From NCBI GenBank assembly GCA_944323685.1, contig CALUTJ010000001.1:62001-126000 (forward strand): a stretch of DNA of 64,000 nucleotides, in the 5' to 3' direction. Under the pieces are notes generated by a model. The model searched no databases. It was not told the DNA's origin and saw only the letters and a program-made list of their open reading frames with translations. Every line of letters starts with the position of its first letter. Positions within the stretch are counted from its first letter, which is position 1. The position numbers and the translations under genes were made by a program. This DNA comes from Candidatus Gastranaerophilales bacterium (GTDB lineage: Bacteria; Cyanobacteriota; Vampirovibrionia; Gastranaerophilales; Gastranaerophilaceae). This document shows positions 18,206 to 26,380 of the stretch, one piece after another.

Positions 18206-18480
18206 ATTTTAATCCTCTGTTTTGTAAATCGAAACGGGGTAAAGCTTGTAAGTGCGGCTCTGTTTGTCAACGGCTGTGTTTTAAACAACCTTCCTCAAAC
18301 TCAGGGTACTGCTTATAGCGGAATCTGCCGGCATATTTTCAGCACGTATTTTAATTGTCGGCTGATTTTCTGCTTCAACAGCCCTTCGGGAGCCCCCCGG
18401 AAACAGGTATTTTAAATCAGATTGCTTTGACTTTCACAACAGGTTTAAAAAACCAGCTTCCTGTTTATATTACTTCATAA
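18206..18480 (-). promoter_or_regulatory. Possible structured leader of the lytic transglycosylase gene
   Basis: On the minus strand this GC-richer stretch holds nested inverted repeats. AACAGG pairs with CCTGTT around 18463/18440. CTGATTT at 18420-18414 pairs with the downstream AAATCAG at 18368-18362, and encloses CCGGGGGGCTCCCGAAGG. Lytic enzymes are known targets of c-di-AMP (ydaO) riboswitches, and GGGGGG..GGGCTGTTGAA vaguely recalls that motif, but the other conserved blocks do not fit well. No coding frame is convincing here. Confidence 0.25.
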
Positions 18481-18633
18481 AGATAAAAAGTCAAGTCCTG
18501 TGTGCTTTTACCCCCTGTATTGCTGTTTATTCCTGTATTTTAAAGACATTATAATTTTATATATCCGCATAATTTTTTTAAATTAGATGACTGAATACAG
18601 GTTTGTGATAATATAATTGTGAGGGAGATTTGA

Positions 18634-19557
18634 ATGCCAAGAAAAAAATGTATTGAAATAGTTCTGGATGTAGAAACAACGGGACTTGACTATAAAAAAG
18701 AAAGAATGATTGAATTTGCCGCTGTCAGGCTTGAAAACGGGGTTATTAAAGACAGCTTTGAAACTCTGATAAACCCGCAGCAGCATATAAGAAAGTCCAG
18801 TATGGCAGTGCACGGTATAACGGAAGAAATGGTTGCAGACCAGCCTACAGAAGAAGAGGTCATGCCCAAAATCCTTGAATTTATCGGCAGTTATCCTATA
18901 GTTGCTCACAATGCCATATTTGACTATAACTTTATAAATGAAGCTTCTAAACGCCTTTACGGCAAGCCAATCGAAAATCAGAGAATAGATTCTCAGTTTC
19001 TGTTTAAGGAAGTTTACCCCGAGTTTGAATCCCACGGTCTGGAAAATTTAATGAACAAATTCGGCGTAGAATTTGATACAAGACACAGAGCAATGGCTGA
19101 CACAATAGGACTTGCTCAGGCTTATCCCAAACTTAAAAAGTTATACGAAAAGAAATACGACTGGCAGATGAAGCAGATTGACAATATTGAATATCTGTTT
19201 GAGCGTTATCTTAGAATCCAGCAGGCTGTACAAACGATGCAGTCTGAGTTACAGGATTTAAAATCAATATTTAAACTTTATTTTGACGAAGGCGGCAAAC
19301 CCGTAGAATCAATGACGGGCGAAACACTTGTGTATCAGTCAAAACAGTCTTATTCATATGACTTTGTACAAATAAAAGACATTTTAGACGACATTGGTGC
19401 ACTTCCCAAAGCAGTTAAACTTAATAACGGTTTTGTTGACAGGCTGGTTAACGGTCACAGCCTTGATGAAGAAACCAGAGAAAAAATCAAAGCCGCAAGG
19501 TTTGATTTTTCAGAGACAAGAAATATTCAAATTTTAAAGCCGGATAAACACAATTAA
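18634..19557 (+). CDS. DnaQ-like 3'-5' exonuclease (DEDDh)
   Basis: 307 residues. The exonuclease domain fills the first 175 residues. ExoI is VLDVETTGLDY (Asp and Glu); ExoII is IVAHNAIFDYNFINEASK; ExoIII is HRAMADTIGLAQAY with the catalytic His and Asp. Relatives are the DNA polymerase III epsilon subunit and PolC-type exonucleases. The last 130 residues are a helical extension I do not recognise. The ribosome site GAGGGAG lies 9 bases before the ATG. It could proofread DNA or process nucleic acid; which one is not decided by sequence. Confidence 0.88.
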   Translation: MPRKKCIEIVLDVETTGLDYKKERMIEFAAVRLENGVIKDSFETLINPQQHIRKSSMAVHGITEEMVADQPTEEEVMPKILEFIGSYPIVAHNAIFDYNFINEASKRLYGKPIENQRIDSQFLFKEVYPEFESHGLENLMNKFGVEFDTRHRAMADTIGLAQAYPKLKKLYEKKYDWQMKQIDNIEYLFERYLRIQQAVQTMQSELQDLKSIFKLYFDEGGKPVESMTGETLVYQSKQSYSYDFVQIKDILDDIGALPKAVKLNNGFVDRLVNGHSLDEETREKIKAARFDFSETRNIQILKPDKHN

Positions 19558-19636
19558 CCGGTGTTTTGTTAAATATGAACTTTTTCTCAAAATTATCGTT
19601 TATAATATTGTAGGACATTTTTGAGAAGGAGAATTT

Positions 19637-20383
19637 ATGAAAAAGTATTTAACAGCTGCATTAATTGCTGCAATGACAGTAGGATTCATATCATCAGGCA
19701 CACTTAAAGCCACGGCCGATGCGGTAGAAAGAGGATTTGTATCTGTTTCTACAAGTGCAAATACAGAGCTTCCGCCTGATATTGTTGAAATTAATATTGC
19801 AGTGCAAACAGAAGATGCAAAATCCTTACAGAAAGCAACAGAAGAAAATAAACTTATATCAGACAAAGTTTACAGCGAGTTGTCTGCAATGATAAACAAA
19901 CAAAACGGTGATTACGTAAAAACAGCAAATTTTAACGCCGCGCCCGTATACAACTACAAAAACAACAAGAAAGATTTAATCAAGTACGAAGTATCAAATA
20001 ACGTAATAGTACATACAAAAAATATTAAAGATGCTGGCAAAATGATTGACAAAGCTATAGCATCAGGTGCAACAAACATCAATGATATAACTTTTTCGAT
20101 ATCATCTTATGATGCACAGTGTGATGAACTTCTTTCTATCGCATCACAAAAAGCTTACAAAAGAGCAGGACTGTTAGCATCAGGCGCCGGCAACACTCTA
20201 GACGGAATAAAAAATATTTCCGGCAGTTGCTCAACTTCAAGTGCAATGCCCCAGTACAGGCTGTTAGCCAAAAATATGTCAATGGGTGCCTCAGCAGATG
20301 CTGTTGCTGAAAGTTCAAGCCCGATACAAGGCGGTGTTATAAAACTTTTTGCAAACCTCAACGCATCATATTTTGTAAAATAA
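19637..20383 (+). CDS. SIMPL domain protein (DUF541)
   Basis: 248 residues with a signal peptide (MKKYLTAALIAAMTVGFISS). The body matches SIMPL/DUF541: RGFVSVSTSANTELPPDIVE at the start, INIAVQTEDAKSLQKATEEN, then YEVSNNVIVHTKNIKDAGKM and the C-terminal beta-rich part. These exported proteins form oligomeric rings in the periplasm or envelope; their activity is unclear. Ribosome site AGAAGGAG. Single gene between its own promoter region and a bidirectional terminator. Confidence 0.88.
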   Translation: MKKYLTAALIAAMTVGFISSGTLKATADAVERGFVSVSTSANTELPPDIVEINIAVQTEDAKSLQKATEENKLISDKVYSELSAMINKQNGDYVKTANFNAAPVYNYKNNKKDLIKYEVSNNVIVHTKNIKDAGKMIDKAIASGATNINDITFSISSYDAQCDELLSIASQKAYKRAGLLASGAGNTLDGIKNISGSCSTSSAMPQYRLLAKNMSMGASADAVAESSSPIQGGVIKLFANLNASYFVK

Positions 20384-20407
20384 AACAGACACATTATAAA
20401 CACAAAA

Positions 20408-20435
20408 GACCGTATCAAAACGATACGGTCTTTTT
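20408..20435. terminator. Bidirectional terminator
   Basis: GACCGTATC and GATACGGTC around AAAAC, flanked by AAAA on the left and T5 on the right. It lies between the convergent genes ending at 20383 (+) and 20445 (-). Confidence 0.88.
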
Positions 20436-20444
20436 AATTCATTG

Positions 20445-21770
20445 TTAAATATTGTGATAAAAAACATTATCGTAGACCCGTCTGATAAAGTCGTCAAGCG
20501 GCATTTCTCTATACTCTGCGGTACCGCACGGGTTAGAATATTTAACAAGGTCATTAGTGCAATCAAAAACAGAAATATAATGCTGGTATCCGGTTCCAAA
20601 TCTCGGAGACCCGCCGCCGCCGGAAATCATTGTTGTTGTGTGTCCTACAGTACGTATTTGATTTTTCAAACGTTCAATACCTTCCTGTGAACGATTCAAC
20701 AATGCAATGTTTACTTCGCTTAGAGGCATAAAAACAGTGCCCTTTTCGGCGATTAAATCTTTACAGAAGTATTTGTCACCGTACTCAGGTTTGACTAATC
20801 CGTAAACAGAAATATCAAAATTCTTGTTAGAATGTTTTTCTAGCATTTTAATTCCATAGCAGGTTTGCGATAAAACACCGTCACTGAGTCTGTGCAATTT
20901 ATTCAAATCAAAAGTAGAGCGGTTAAAAATATTTCCCAGTGTGTGGACAATTATTTTATCTCCTTTTTGCTCAAAGAGTTTATAAAATTTTACCCTGTTT
21001 GCAGGTACCTGAATAAGATTATTTATCAATGCTATCGGGCCACAGTTTTGAGAATGTCCCTGTGCTATTGCATATCTGTCAACAGGCGGAAACAGCAGTT
21101 TATATGTTTCTTTATCAATTGATAGTTGGTCAAAACCTTTATTTGTTCTGACATACATTATTTTGCCTATTGAAAAAACATCGCCTTCACTTGTTTTAGA
21201 GAGTATTTCAAAACTGTTTACCGTACTATCAAATTCTTCAAAGTAGTTCTGCTTTTTAACAACAGCCTCAAGGTCTTTTTTTACAAGTGGATTAACCTTA
21301 CCTTCTGGCATGATAAAACGGGGAATGTACTTAATTTTCCCTTTGTTAGAAAGCTCTAAAAGTGTCAGGAAATCTTCATAGTGCTCGGGGTTATTGTATT
21401 TAGCTTCGAGCAGAGCCTGTGTATGAAAAGTTCTTTGATGCCCGAGTTCTTTTGTAAAAAGCAAATTTCCGTATTTATCTTTAAATTTGACAATTTCATC
21501 AAGACTTGCAGCTATATCATCAAATCCGACATTTCTTATATTTTCTGTAAAAAAAGTAAACCCTGTCGGTGTAAGCGGTTTTTCTGCAATTACATAACTC
21601 TGTTGAATTGCGGCCGATTCTGCATTAGTTGGCCTTTGAGGAATTACTTGAGGCGAATTCATATAATCAATAGCATCTGTAGCTTTGGTTTTAAGACGGC
21701 TGATTACCTTATCTTTTTGAGTTTGCAATGAGCCTATAGCCCTGCTGAATGTTTTTATTAAAATTCCCAT
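20445..21770 (-). CDS. Papain-like (C39-like) cysteine protease candidate
   Basis: 441 residues from the ATG at 21770 (MGILIKTFSRAIGSLQTQKD); 14 more codons are open upstream, but the next ATG lacks a ribosome site. No signal peptide. The C-terminal half contains YAIAQGHSQNCGPIALINNL, a Gln-x-Cys-Gly nucleophile block (Cys243), followed by GTGYQHYISVFD (His397) and KYSNPCG (Asn413). That order and spacing fit a papain-fold peptidase with Cys-His-Asn. The first 200 residues are an unrecognised helical region. The GGGGSPRFGTG loop before the His is glycine-rich. Enzyme activity is inferred; no relative was identified. Confidence 0.55.
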   Translation of the reverse strand: MGILIKTFSRAIGSLQTQKDKVISRLKTKATDAIDYMNSPQVIPQRPTNAESAAIQQSYVIAEKPLTPTGFTFFTENIRNVGFDDIAASLDEIVKFKDKYGNLLFTKELGHQRTFHTQALLEAKYNNPEHYEDFLTLLELSNKGKIKYIPRFIMPEGKVNPLVKKDLEAVVKKQNYFEEFDSTVNSFEILSKTSEGDVFSIGKIMYVRTNKGFDQLSIDKETYKLLFPPVDRYAIAQGHSQNCGPIALINNLIQVPANRVKFYKLFEQKGDKIIVHTLGNIFNRSTFDLNKLHRLSDGVLSQTCYGIKMLEKHSNKNFDISVYGLVKPEYGDKYFCKDLIAEKGTVFMPLSEVNIALLNRSQEGIERLKNQIRTVGHTTTMISGGGGSPRFGTGYQHYISVFDCTNDLVKYSNPCGTAEYREMPLDDFIRRVYDNVFYHNI

Positions 21771-21848
21771 AAGTTGTGACCTGATGATTGAGGGTAGTAG
21801 TTTACATAACAAAACAAATGAATATATAAAATTGACAAAATACCGGCA

Positions 21849-22307
21849 TTATTTGCAAAAAGTTTTGTAAATTCCTGTAGAACGCCCTCTTGGCGGACGA
21901 TAATTTGTGGAAAAATACACCTCTGTTTTTATAACATAGCCGAACTGACGTTCCTGCATATCATTAAAATCCTCGCAGTTTAAATCAAAGATTCCCATAA
22001 CCTGTCCGTTTGGCGATTTATAAACACCGATATGGCGGTTGTACAGACTCCACAATGATTTTGAATCATAAAGCCAGCCGTTCGGCAGTTTTTTCCAAAC
22101 AGCTCTATCCTCACTGAAATTAAGCCAGTTGGCTTCACTTAAAAACACGGCAATATTATCTTTCATCTCATCGCTTTTAGTTACACTGTATTTGTGCATA
22201 AGATTTGCAACACCGTACAGCTGCTGACCTATTTGAGCATTTGAACGTGCAAAGACAGGCGCTGCAAAAATAATAAATAACATTAGAATTAAAAATTTTT
22301 TCAGCAT
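21849..22307 (-). CDS. Exported hypothetical protein
   Basis: 152 residues with a signal peptide (MLKKFLILMLFIIFAAPVFA). The mature part is basic with several tryptophans and aromatics (VWKKLPNGWLYDSKSLWSLY) and two cysteines (LNCEDF and the C-terminal TFCK) that may pair. Not recognised. The start overlaps the tsaD stop by 7 bp, so it is probably co-transcribed with thrS-tsaD, but no link to tRNA metabolism is evident. Confidence 0.78.
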   Translation of the reverse strand: MLKKFLILMLFIIFAAPVFARSNAQIGQQLYGVANLMHKYSVTKSDEMKDNIAVFLSEANWLNFSEDRAVWKKLPNGWLYDSKSLWSLYNRHIGVYKSPNGQVMGIFDLNCEDFNDMQERQFGYVIKTEVYFSTNYRPPRGRSTGIYKTFCK

Positions 22308-23359
22308 CTTGAAAACACTTCAATTTCAAGTGAATCCATTGTGTTAGCAAGAAAATAAGCTGAGCTTGCAATCATAGAGGCATTATCAGTGCAGTATTTC
22401 ATTGCAGGGGCAAAAATTTTGTAACCTTCATTTTCAAGCGCAAAGAATTTCTTTCTTATTTCAGAGTTTGCAGCAACCCCGCCGCCGAGGGCAATCTGTT
22501 TAATTCCATATTTTTCTGCGGCTTTTAACGTCTTTTTAAACAGAGTTGATGTTATACACTCCTGAAAACTTGCGGCAATGTCTTCTTTAGGCAAATACCC
22601 AAGCTCTTTTTCCAGCTTTCTTGTAAGATTTAAAACAGCAGTTTTTAAGCCGGAAAAGCTGAAATCAAACTCTCCCTGCACTTTTGCTTCGGGCAGTTTG
22701 TAAGCTTTAGGATTACCGTTCGGAGCCATTCTGTCAAGATTCAACCCGCCTGGGTAAGGCAGCCCCAAAAGCCTTGCGACTTTGTCATATGCTTCACCGG
22801 TTGCATCATCGATGGTTTCGCCTATTATTTGCTGATTAAGATAATCATCAACCTTAATAATCTGCGTATGCCCGCCGCTAACAAGCAAAGCAATCATAGG
22901 AGGTTTTAAATCCGTATCTATATAATTTGCGCAGACGTGAGCGTTAAGGTGATTAACCCCGATAAAGGGTTTGTCATATGTAACAGCCAGTGCTTTTGCA
23001 GCATTAAGCCCTACAAGCAGCGACCCGACAAGCCCCGGACCGACAGTGGCAGCGATTGCCGTAATATCATCGGGTTTTAAACCTGAGCGGTCAAAAGCCT
23101 CCTGAATGATTAAATTTACAGCGTCTAAATGTTCTCTTGCAGCGACTTCCGGCACAACACCGCCGTAAAGACGGTGAGTTTTTATTTGTGAAGCAACAAC
23201 GTTGGCAAGAACTTCTCTGCCGTTTTTAACAATTGCGCAGGCAGTCTCGTCACAGCTTGACTCCAGAGCCATAATTATTATGTCTTCACCCGCATCCGGC
23301 CCTATAAAAACAGATTCACCTGACACAGGCTTTTTAAATTCTTTTAAAAGTTTAGCCAT
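22301..23359 (-). CDS. tsaD: tRNA N6-adenosine threonylcarbamoyltransferase TsaD
   Basis: 352 residues. With TsaB and TsaE it transfers threonylcarbamoyl to A37 of ANN-decoding tRNAs. Signatures: MALESSCDETACAIVKNGRE, GGVVPEVAAREHLDAV (metal ligand region), LVSGGHTQIIKV, FDFSFSGLKTAV and ALGGGVAANSEIRKKF. About 29 extra residues precede the usual start; the codon at 23359 is used because it lies 5 bp after the thrS stop. An internal Met directly before ALESSCDE is an alternative start. Confidence 0.95.
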   Translation of the reverse strand: MAKLLKEFKKPVSGESVFIGPDAGEDIIIMALESSCDETACAIVKNGREVLANVVASQIKTHRLYGGVVPEVAAREHLDAVNLIIQEAFDRSGLKPDDITAIAATVGPGLVGSLLVGLNAAKALAVTYDKPFIGVNHLNAHVCANYIDTDLKPPMIALLVSGGHTQIIKVDDYLNQQIIGETIDDATGEAYDKVARLLGLPYPGGLNLDRMAPNGNPKAYKLPEAKVQGEFDFSFSGLKTAVLNLTRKLEKELGYLPKEDIAASFQECITSTLFKKTLKAAEKYGIKQIALGGGVAANSEIRKKFFALENEGYKIFAPAMKYCTDNASMIASSAYFLANTMDSLEIEVFSRC

Positions 23360-23364
23360 AAATG

Positions 23365-25314
23365 TTACACTCTGTTTTTAATCTCATCAAGAAGCATTGC
23401 CTCAAATTCGTTGATAGTTATTGTACCAATCGGCCCTTCGCCTCTTTTTCTGATTGCAACGGTGCCGTCAGCCATTTCTTTGTCACCTACAACAACAACA
23501 TAAGGAATCTTTTTATCCTGCAAAGATTCTCTTATTTTGTAATTCATACTTTCACTGCGGTCATCGAGGTTAGCTCTGATACCTGCATTTCTTAACTGTT
23601 TATAAACTTTTTCTGCGTAATCAGTGTGTTTATCGTTAGAAATCGGCACAATTTCAACCTGTGTAGGCGCAAGCCACAGCGGGAAAGCACCGGCATAATG
23701 TTCTATCAAAATACCGTGGAATCTTTCCATAGAACCAAAGACAACCCTGTGTAACATCAAAGGAGTTTTTAATTGTCCGTCTTTGTCCTGATATTTAATG
23801 TCAAAGCGGGCAGGCAGGTTGAAGTCTAACTGAATTGTTGCACACTGCCATGTTCTGCCGATAGCGTCTTTTACTTTAAAGTCGATTTTAGGGCCGTAAA
23901 ATGCACCGTCACCTTCGTTTATTTCGTATTTCATACCGCGGCGCTCCATTGCTTCCTTCAAGCCGGCTTCCGCTTTATCCCAATTTTCAATTTCACCGAT
24001 ATAGCTTTCGGGACGTGTTGAGAGCTCAACTTCAAAATTCATTTTGAAAATAGCCATAGTATCAGCTACAAAATCAATGATTTCATTGATTTCATCAACG
24101 AGTTGTTCAGGTGTGCAGAAGATATGTGCATCATCCTGAGTAAAGCCTTGAACACGGGTCAAACCGCCTAAAGCACCTGAGTGTTCTCTTCTGTATACAG
24201 TACCGAGTTCAGCCATTCTCAACGGCAAAGAACGGTAGGAGTGTCTGTTTGCCTGATAAATCAAGATATGGAACGGGCAGTTCATCGGTTTTAAGATGTA
24301 CTGGTCATCTGATTCATCTTCTTTTTGTATAAAGAACATATTTTCTCTGTAGTGGTCAGCATGACCGGAGATTTCCCAGAGTTTAGATTTTGCAATATGC
24401 GGTGTATTTACAATTACATAGCCTCTTTTTCTGTGCTCTGTTCTCCAGTAATTTTCAATTTCTTCTCTGACCACAGCAAGGTTAGGGTGCCAGAGAACAA
24501 GCCCTGCACCGAGTTCTTCTCTTGTTGAGAACAAATCAAGTTTTGCGCCGAGTTTTCTATGGTCGCGTTTTTCAGCTTCTTCAAGCATTGTTAAATAAGC
24601 TTTTAAGTCATCATTTGACCAGAAGGCAGTAGCGTAAATTCTTTGAAGCATCTTATTTTTTGCATCACCTCTCCAGTAAGCACCTGCAACCTTCATTAAT
24701 TTAAAAGCTTTTATAAATGAAGTATTCGGAAGGTGAGGGCCGGCACAAAGGTCGTTAAAGAGTGATTTTCCTTCTTTATCTTTTGTTAAAAACAGAGTCG
24801 GTTTATGGTTTCTGTGTTCTTCCAAAAGTTCAGCTTTATAGATTTCACCTTCAGACTTAAATTCATTAATTTGAGCATCAACATCCGGAATTAAGTATTT
24901 TTCGAAGGTAAGATTTTGTTTAACAATTTCGTGCATCTTATCTTCGATTTTTTTAAGATCATCTTCAGTAAAAGTATGCCCTTCTAAGTCGAAGTCATAA
25001 TAAAAACCGTTTTCGATAGCAGGGCCTATGGCAAGCTTAGCCTGCGGAAACAGAGCAATTACTGCCTGAGCCATAATGTGAGATGTTGAGTGTCTTAATA
25101 TAGACAGAGTTTCAGGGTCTTTTGACGTCAAAATTCTGACCTTATCACCGTCAGACAACGTTGTTCGAATGTCTTTTACATCTCCGTTGATTTCAAGCGC
25201 AACAGCATTTCTTGCAAGACCTTCGCTTATGGTTTTTGCCAGTTCAAAGCCGTTAGCATTGTCCTGTAATGAGATTTTTGAATTGTCAGGTAAAATTACC
25301 TCGATGTTAGACAT
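23365..25314 (-). CDS. thrS: Threonine-tRNA ligase
   Basis: 649 residues, full length. An N-terminal TGS domain (IEVILPDNSKISLQDNANGF) is followed by the editing domain with HSTSHIMAQ and the CAGPH zinc-like motif. The class II catalytic core has motif 2 GTVYRREHSGALGGLTRV, the zinc cysteine in KPMNCPFHI, and motif 3 near VLHRVVFGSMERF. A C-terminal anticodon-binding domain follows (VEIVPISNDKHTDYAEKVY). Ribosome site GGGGAAA. No T-box leader is apparent in the 225-bp gap. tsaD follows after 5 bp. Confidence 0.97.
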   Translation of the reverse strand: MSNIEVILPDNSKISLQDNANGFELAKTISEGLARNAVALEINGDVKDIRTTLSDGDKVRILTSKDPETLSILRHSTSHIMAQAVIALFPQAKLAIGPAIENGFYYDFDLEGHTFTEDDLKKIEDKMHEIVKQNLTFEKYLIPDVDAQINEFKSEGEIYKAELLEEHRNHKPTLFLTKDKEGKSLFNDLCAGPHLPNTSFIKAFKLMKVAGAYWRGDAKNKMLQRIYATAFWSNDDLKAYLTMLEEAEKRDHRKLGAKLDLFSTREELGAGLVLWHPNLAVVREEIENYWRTEHRKRGYVIVNTPHIAKSKLWEISGHADHYRENMFFIQKEDESDDQYILKPMNCPFHILIYQANRHSYRSLPLRMAELGTVYRREHSGALGGLTRVQGFTQDDAHIFCTPEQLVDEINEIIDFVADTMAIFKMNFEVELSTRPESYIGEIENWDKAEAGLKEAMERRGMKYEINEGDGAFYGPKIDFKVKDAIGRTWQCATIQLDFNLPARFDIKYQDKDGQLKTPLMLHRVVFGSMERFHGILIEHYAGAFPLWLAPTQVEIVPISNDKHTDYAEKVYKQLRNAGIRANLDDRSESMNYKIRESLQDKKIPYVVVVGDKEMADGTVAIRKRGEGPIGTITINEFEAMLLDEIKNRV

Positions 25315-25414
25315 TGTTTTTCCCCTTTATATTAAGTATTTAAACTGATTATAATAATTTTATATCACCAGCAAAAAACTATTGCAAACTTGTCAATTGT
25401 CCGCCTTTGCTAAG

Positions 25415-25443
25415 TTGACTATATGGAGAAATTGTAATATAAT
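25415..25443 (+). promoter_or_regulatory. Promoter of rpaB
   Basis: TTGACT at 25415-25420 and TATAAT at 25438-25443 with the ideal 17-bp spacer. The predicted start, near 25450, lies just ahead of a perfect inverted repeat. Confidence 0.65.
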
Positions 25444-25459
25444 TTAAAAAAAATCAATA

Positions 25460-25487
25460 TTTTGTAATATTTACATTTATTACAAAA
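25460..25487. promoter_or_regulatory. Perfect 10-bp inverted repeat in the rpaB leader
   Basis: TTTTGTAATA and TATTACAAAA flank the 8-base centre TTTACATT. TTACA also occurs at 25471 and 25480 in direct orientation, and TTTACAAA recurs near 25503. RpaB is known to bind HLR1, two TTACA-type half sites spaced by 10 bp; here the spacing is 9. It could be an autoregulatory operator. Confidence 0.4.
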
Positions 25488-25539
25488 TTTTTTAGTACAT
25501 GTGGTTTACAAATAGGGTAAAGAAAGATAGGTTTTTAAC

Positions 25540-26292
25540 ATGTGTCCAAATAGTGAAATTCCTAATGAACAAACAGAAGCAAAACAAAAAATATTAATTG
25601 CTGATGACGAAGCAAGTATAAGAAGAATTCTTGAAACTCGCTTAAGCATGATTGGCTATGATATAGTAACAGCAGCTGACGGTGAAGAAGCTGTGGCTGT
25701 ATTTGCAAAAGAAAATCCTGATTTAGTTGTTTTAGACGTTATGATGCCTAAAATGGACGGCTACGGGGTTTGCAGAGAAATCAGAAGAACTTCTGATGTT
25801 CCTATTATTATATTAACAGCTTTAGGTGACGTTTCTGAAAGAATCACAGGGCTTGAACTCGGTGCAGATGATTATGTGGTTAAACCTTTCAGCCCTAAAG
25901 AGCTTGAAGCACGTGTTAAATCAGTTTTGAGACGTTCAACAAACAGAGAAATCGCGCCGTCCACCGGCAAAGTCACAAAGAATGTTATCACAACAGGTAA
26001 TATTAAAATCGATACAGCAAGACGTCAGGTATTCAGAAAAAATGAAAGAATCCGTCTTACCGGTATGGAATTCAGCCTGCTTGAACTTCTTGTTAACAAT
26101 TCCGGTCAGGCATATTCAAGAAATGAAATATTGCAATACGTCTGGGCTTATCCGCCGGATCACAGAATCGACACAAGGGTTGTTGACGTTCACATTTCAA
26201 GATTACGTTCAAAACTTGAAACTGACCCAGCTAATCCCGAACTGATATTAACGGCACGCGGTATTGGTTATATGTTTCAAAGAATTAACTAA
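25540..26292 (+). CDS. rpaB: OmpR-family response regulator, RpaB/Ycf27 type
   Basis: 250 residues. The receiver domain has the acidic pocket Asp22-Asp23, phospho-acceptor Asp66 in LVVLDVMMPKMDGYG and Lys in DDYVVKPFSPKELEA. The C-terminal winged helix has RIRLTGMEFSLLELLVNNSG and RVVDVHISRLRSKLETDP. The wording (EASIRRILETRLSMIGY; NPELILTARGIGY) is nearly that of cyanobacterial RpaB, the high-light regulator paired with NblS. No histidine kinase is adjacent. Its own promoter and terminator make it monocistronic. Finding it here supports a cyanobacterium-related host without photosynthesis. Confidence 0.92.
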   Translation: MCPNSEIPNEQTEAKQKILIADDEASIRRILETRLSMIGYDIVTAADGEEAVAVFAKENPDLVVLDVMMPKMDGYGVCREIRRTSDVPIIILTALGDVSERITGLELGADDYVVKPFSPKELEARVKSVLRRSTNREIAPSTGKVTKNVITTGNIKIDTARRQVFRKNERIRLTGMEFSLLELLVNNSGQAYSRNEILQYVWAYPPDHRIDTRVVDVHISRLRSKLETDPANPELILTARGIGYMFQRIN

Positions 26293-26308
26293 ATAACTAA
26301 AATATTCA

Positions 26309-26340
26309 GAAAAGCCTCTTCAAAAGGAAGGGGCTTTTTT
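26309..26340 (+). terminator. Terminator after rpaB
   Basis: AAAAGCC-CTTC paired with GGAAG-GGCTTTTTT around a short A-rich loop, 17 bp past the stop. An A-rich tract follows before glnA. Confidence 0.8.
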
Positions 26341-26380
26341 ATTGAAAATATTGCAAAAAACAAAAAAAAAAAAAATTAAT

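Noticed and set aside
18206-18480. Firm call of a ydaO (c-di-AMP) riboswitch
   Set aside because: Only the G-rich core is similar; the conserved 3' blocks do not match, so it is reported only as a possible structured leader.
25315-25414. T-box leader before thrS
   Set aside because: No specifier loop or T-box sequence seen; the gap is short and AT-rich.
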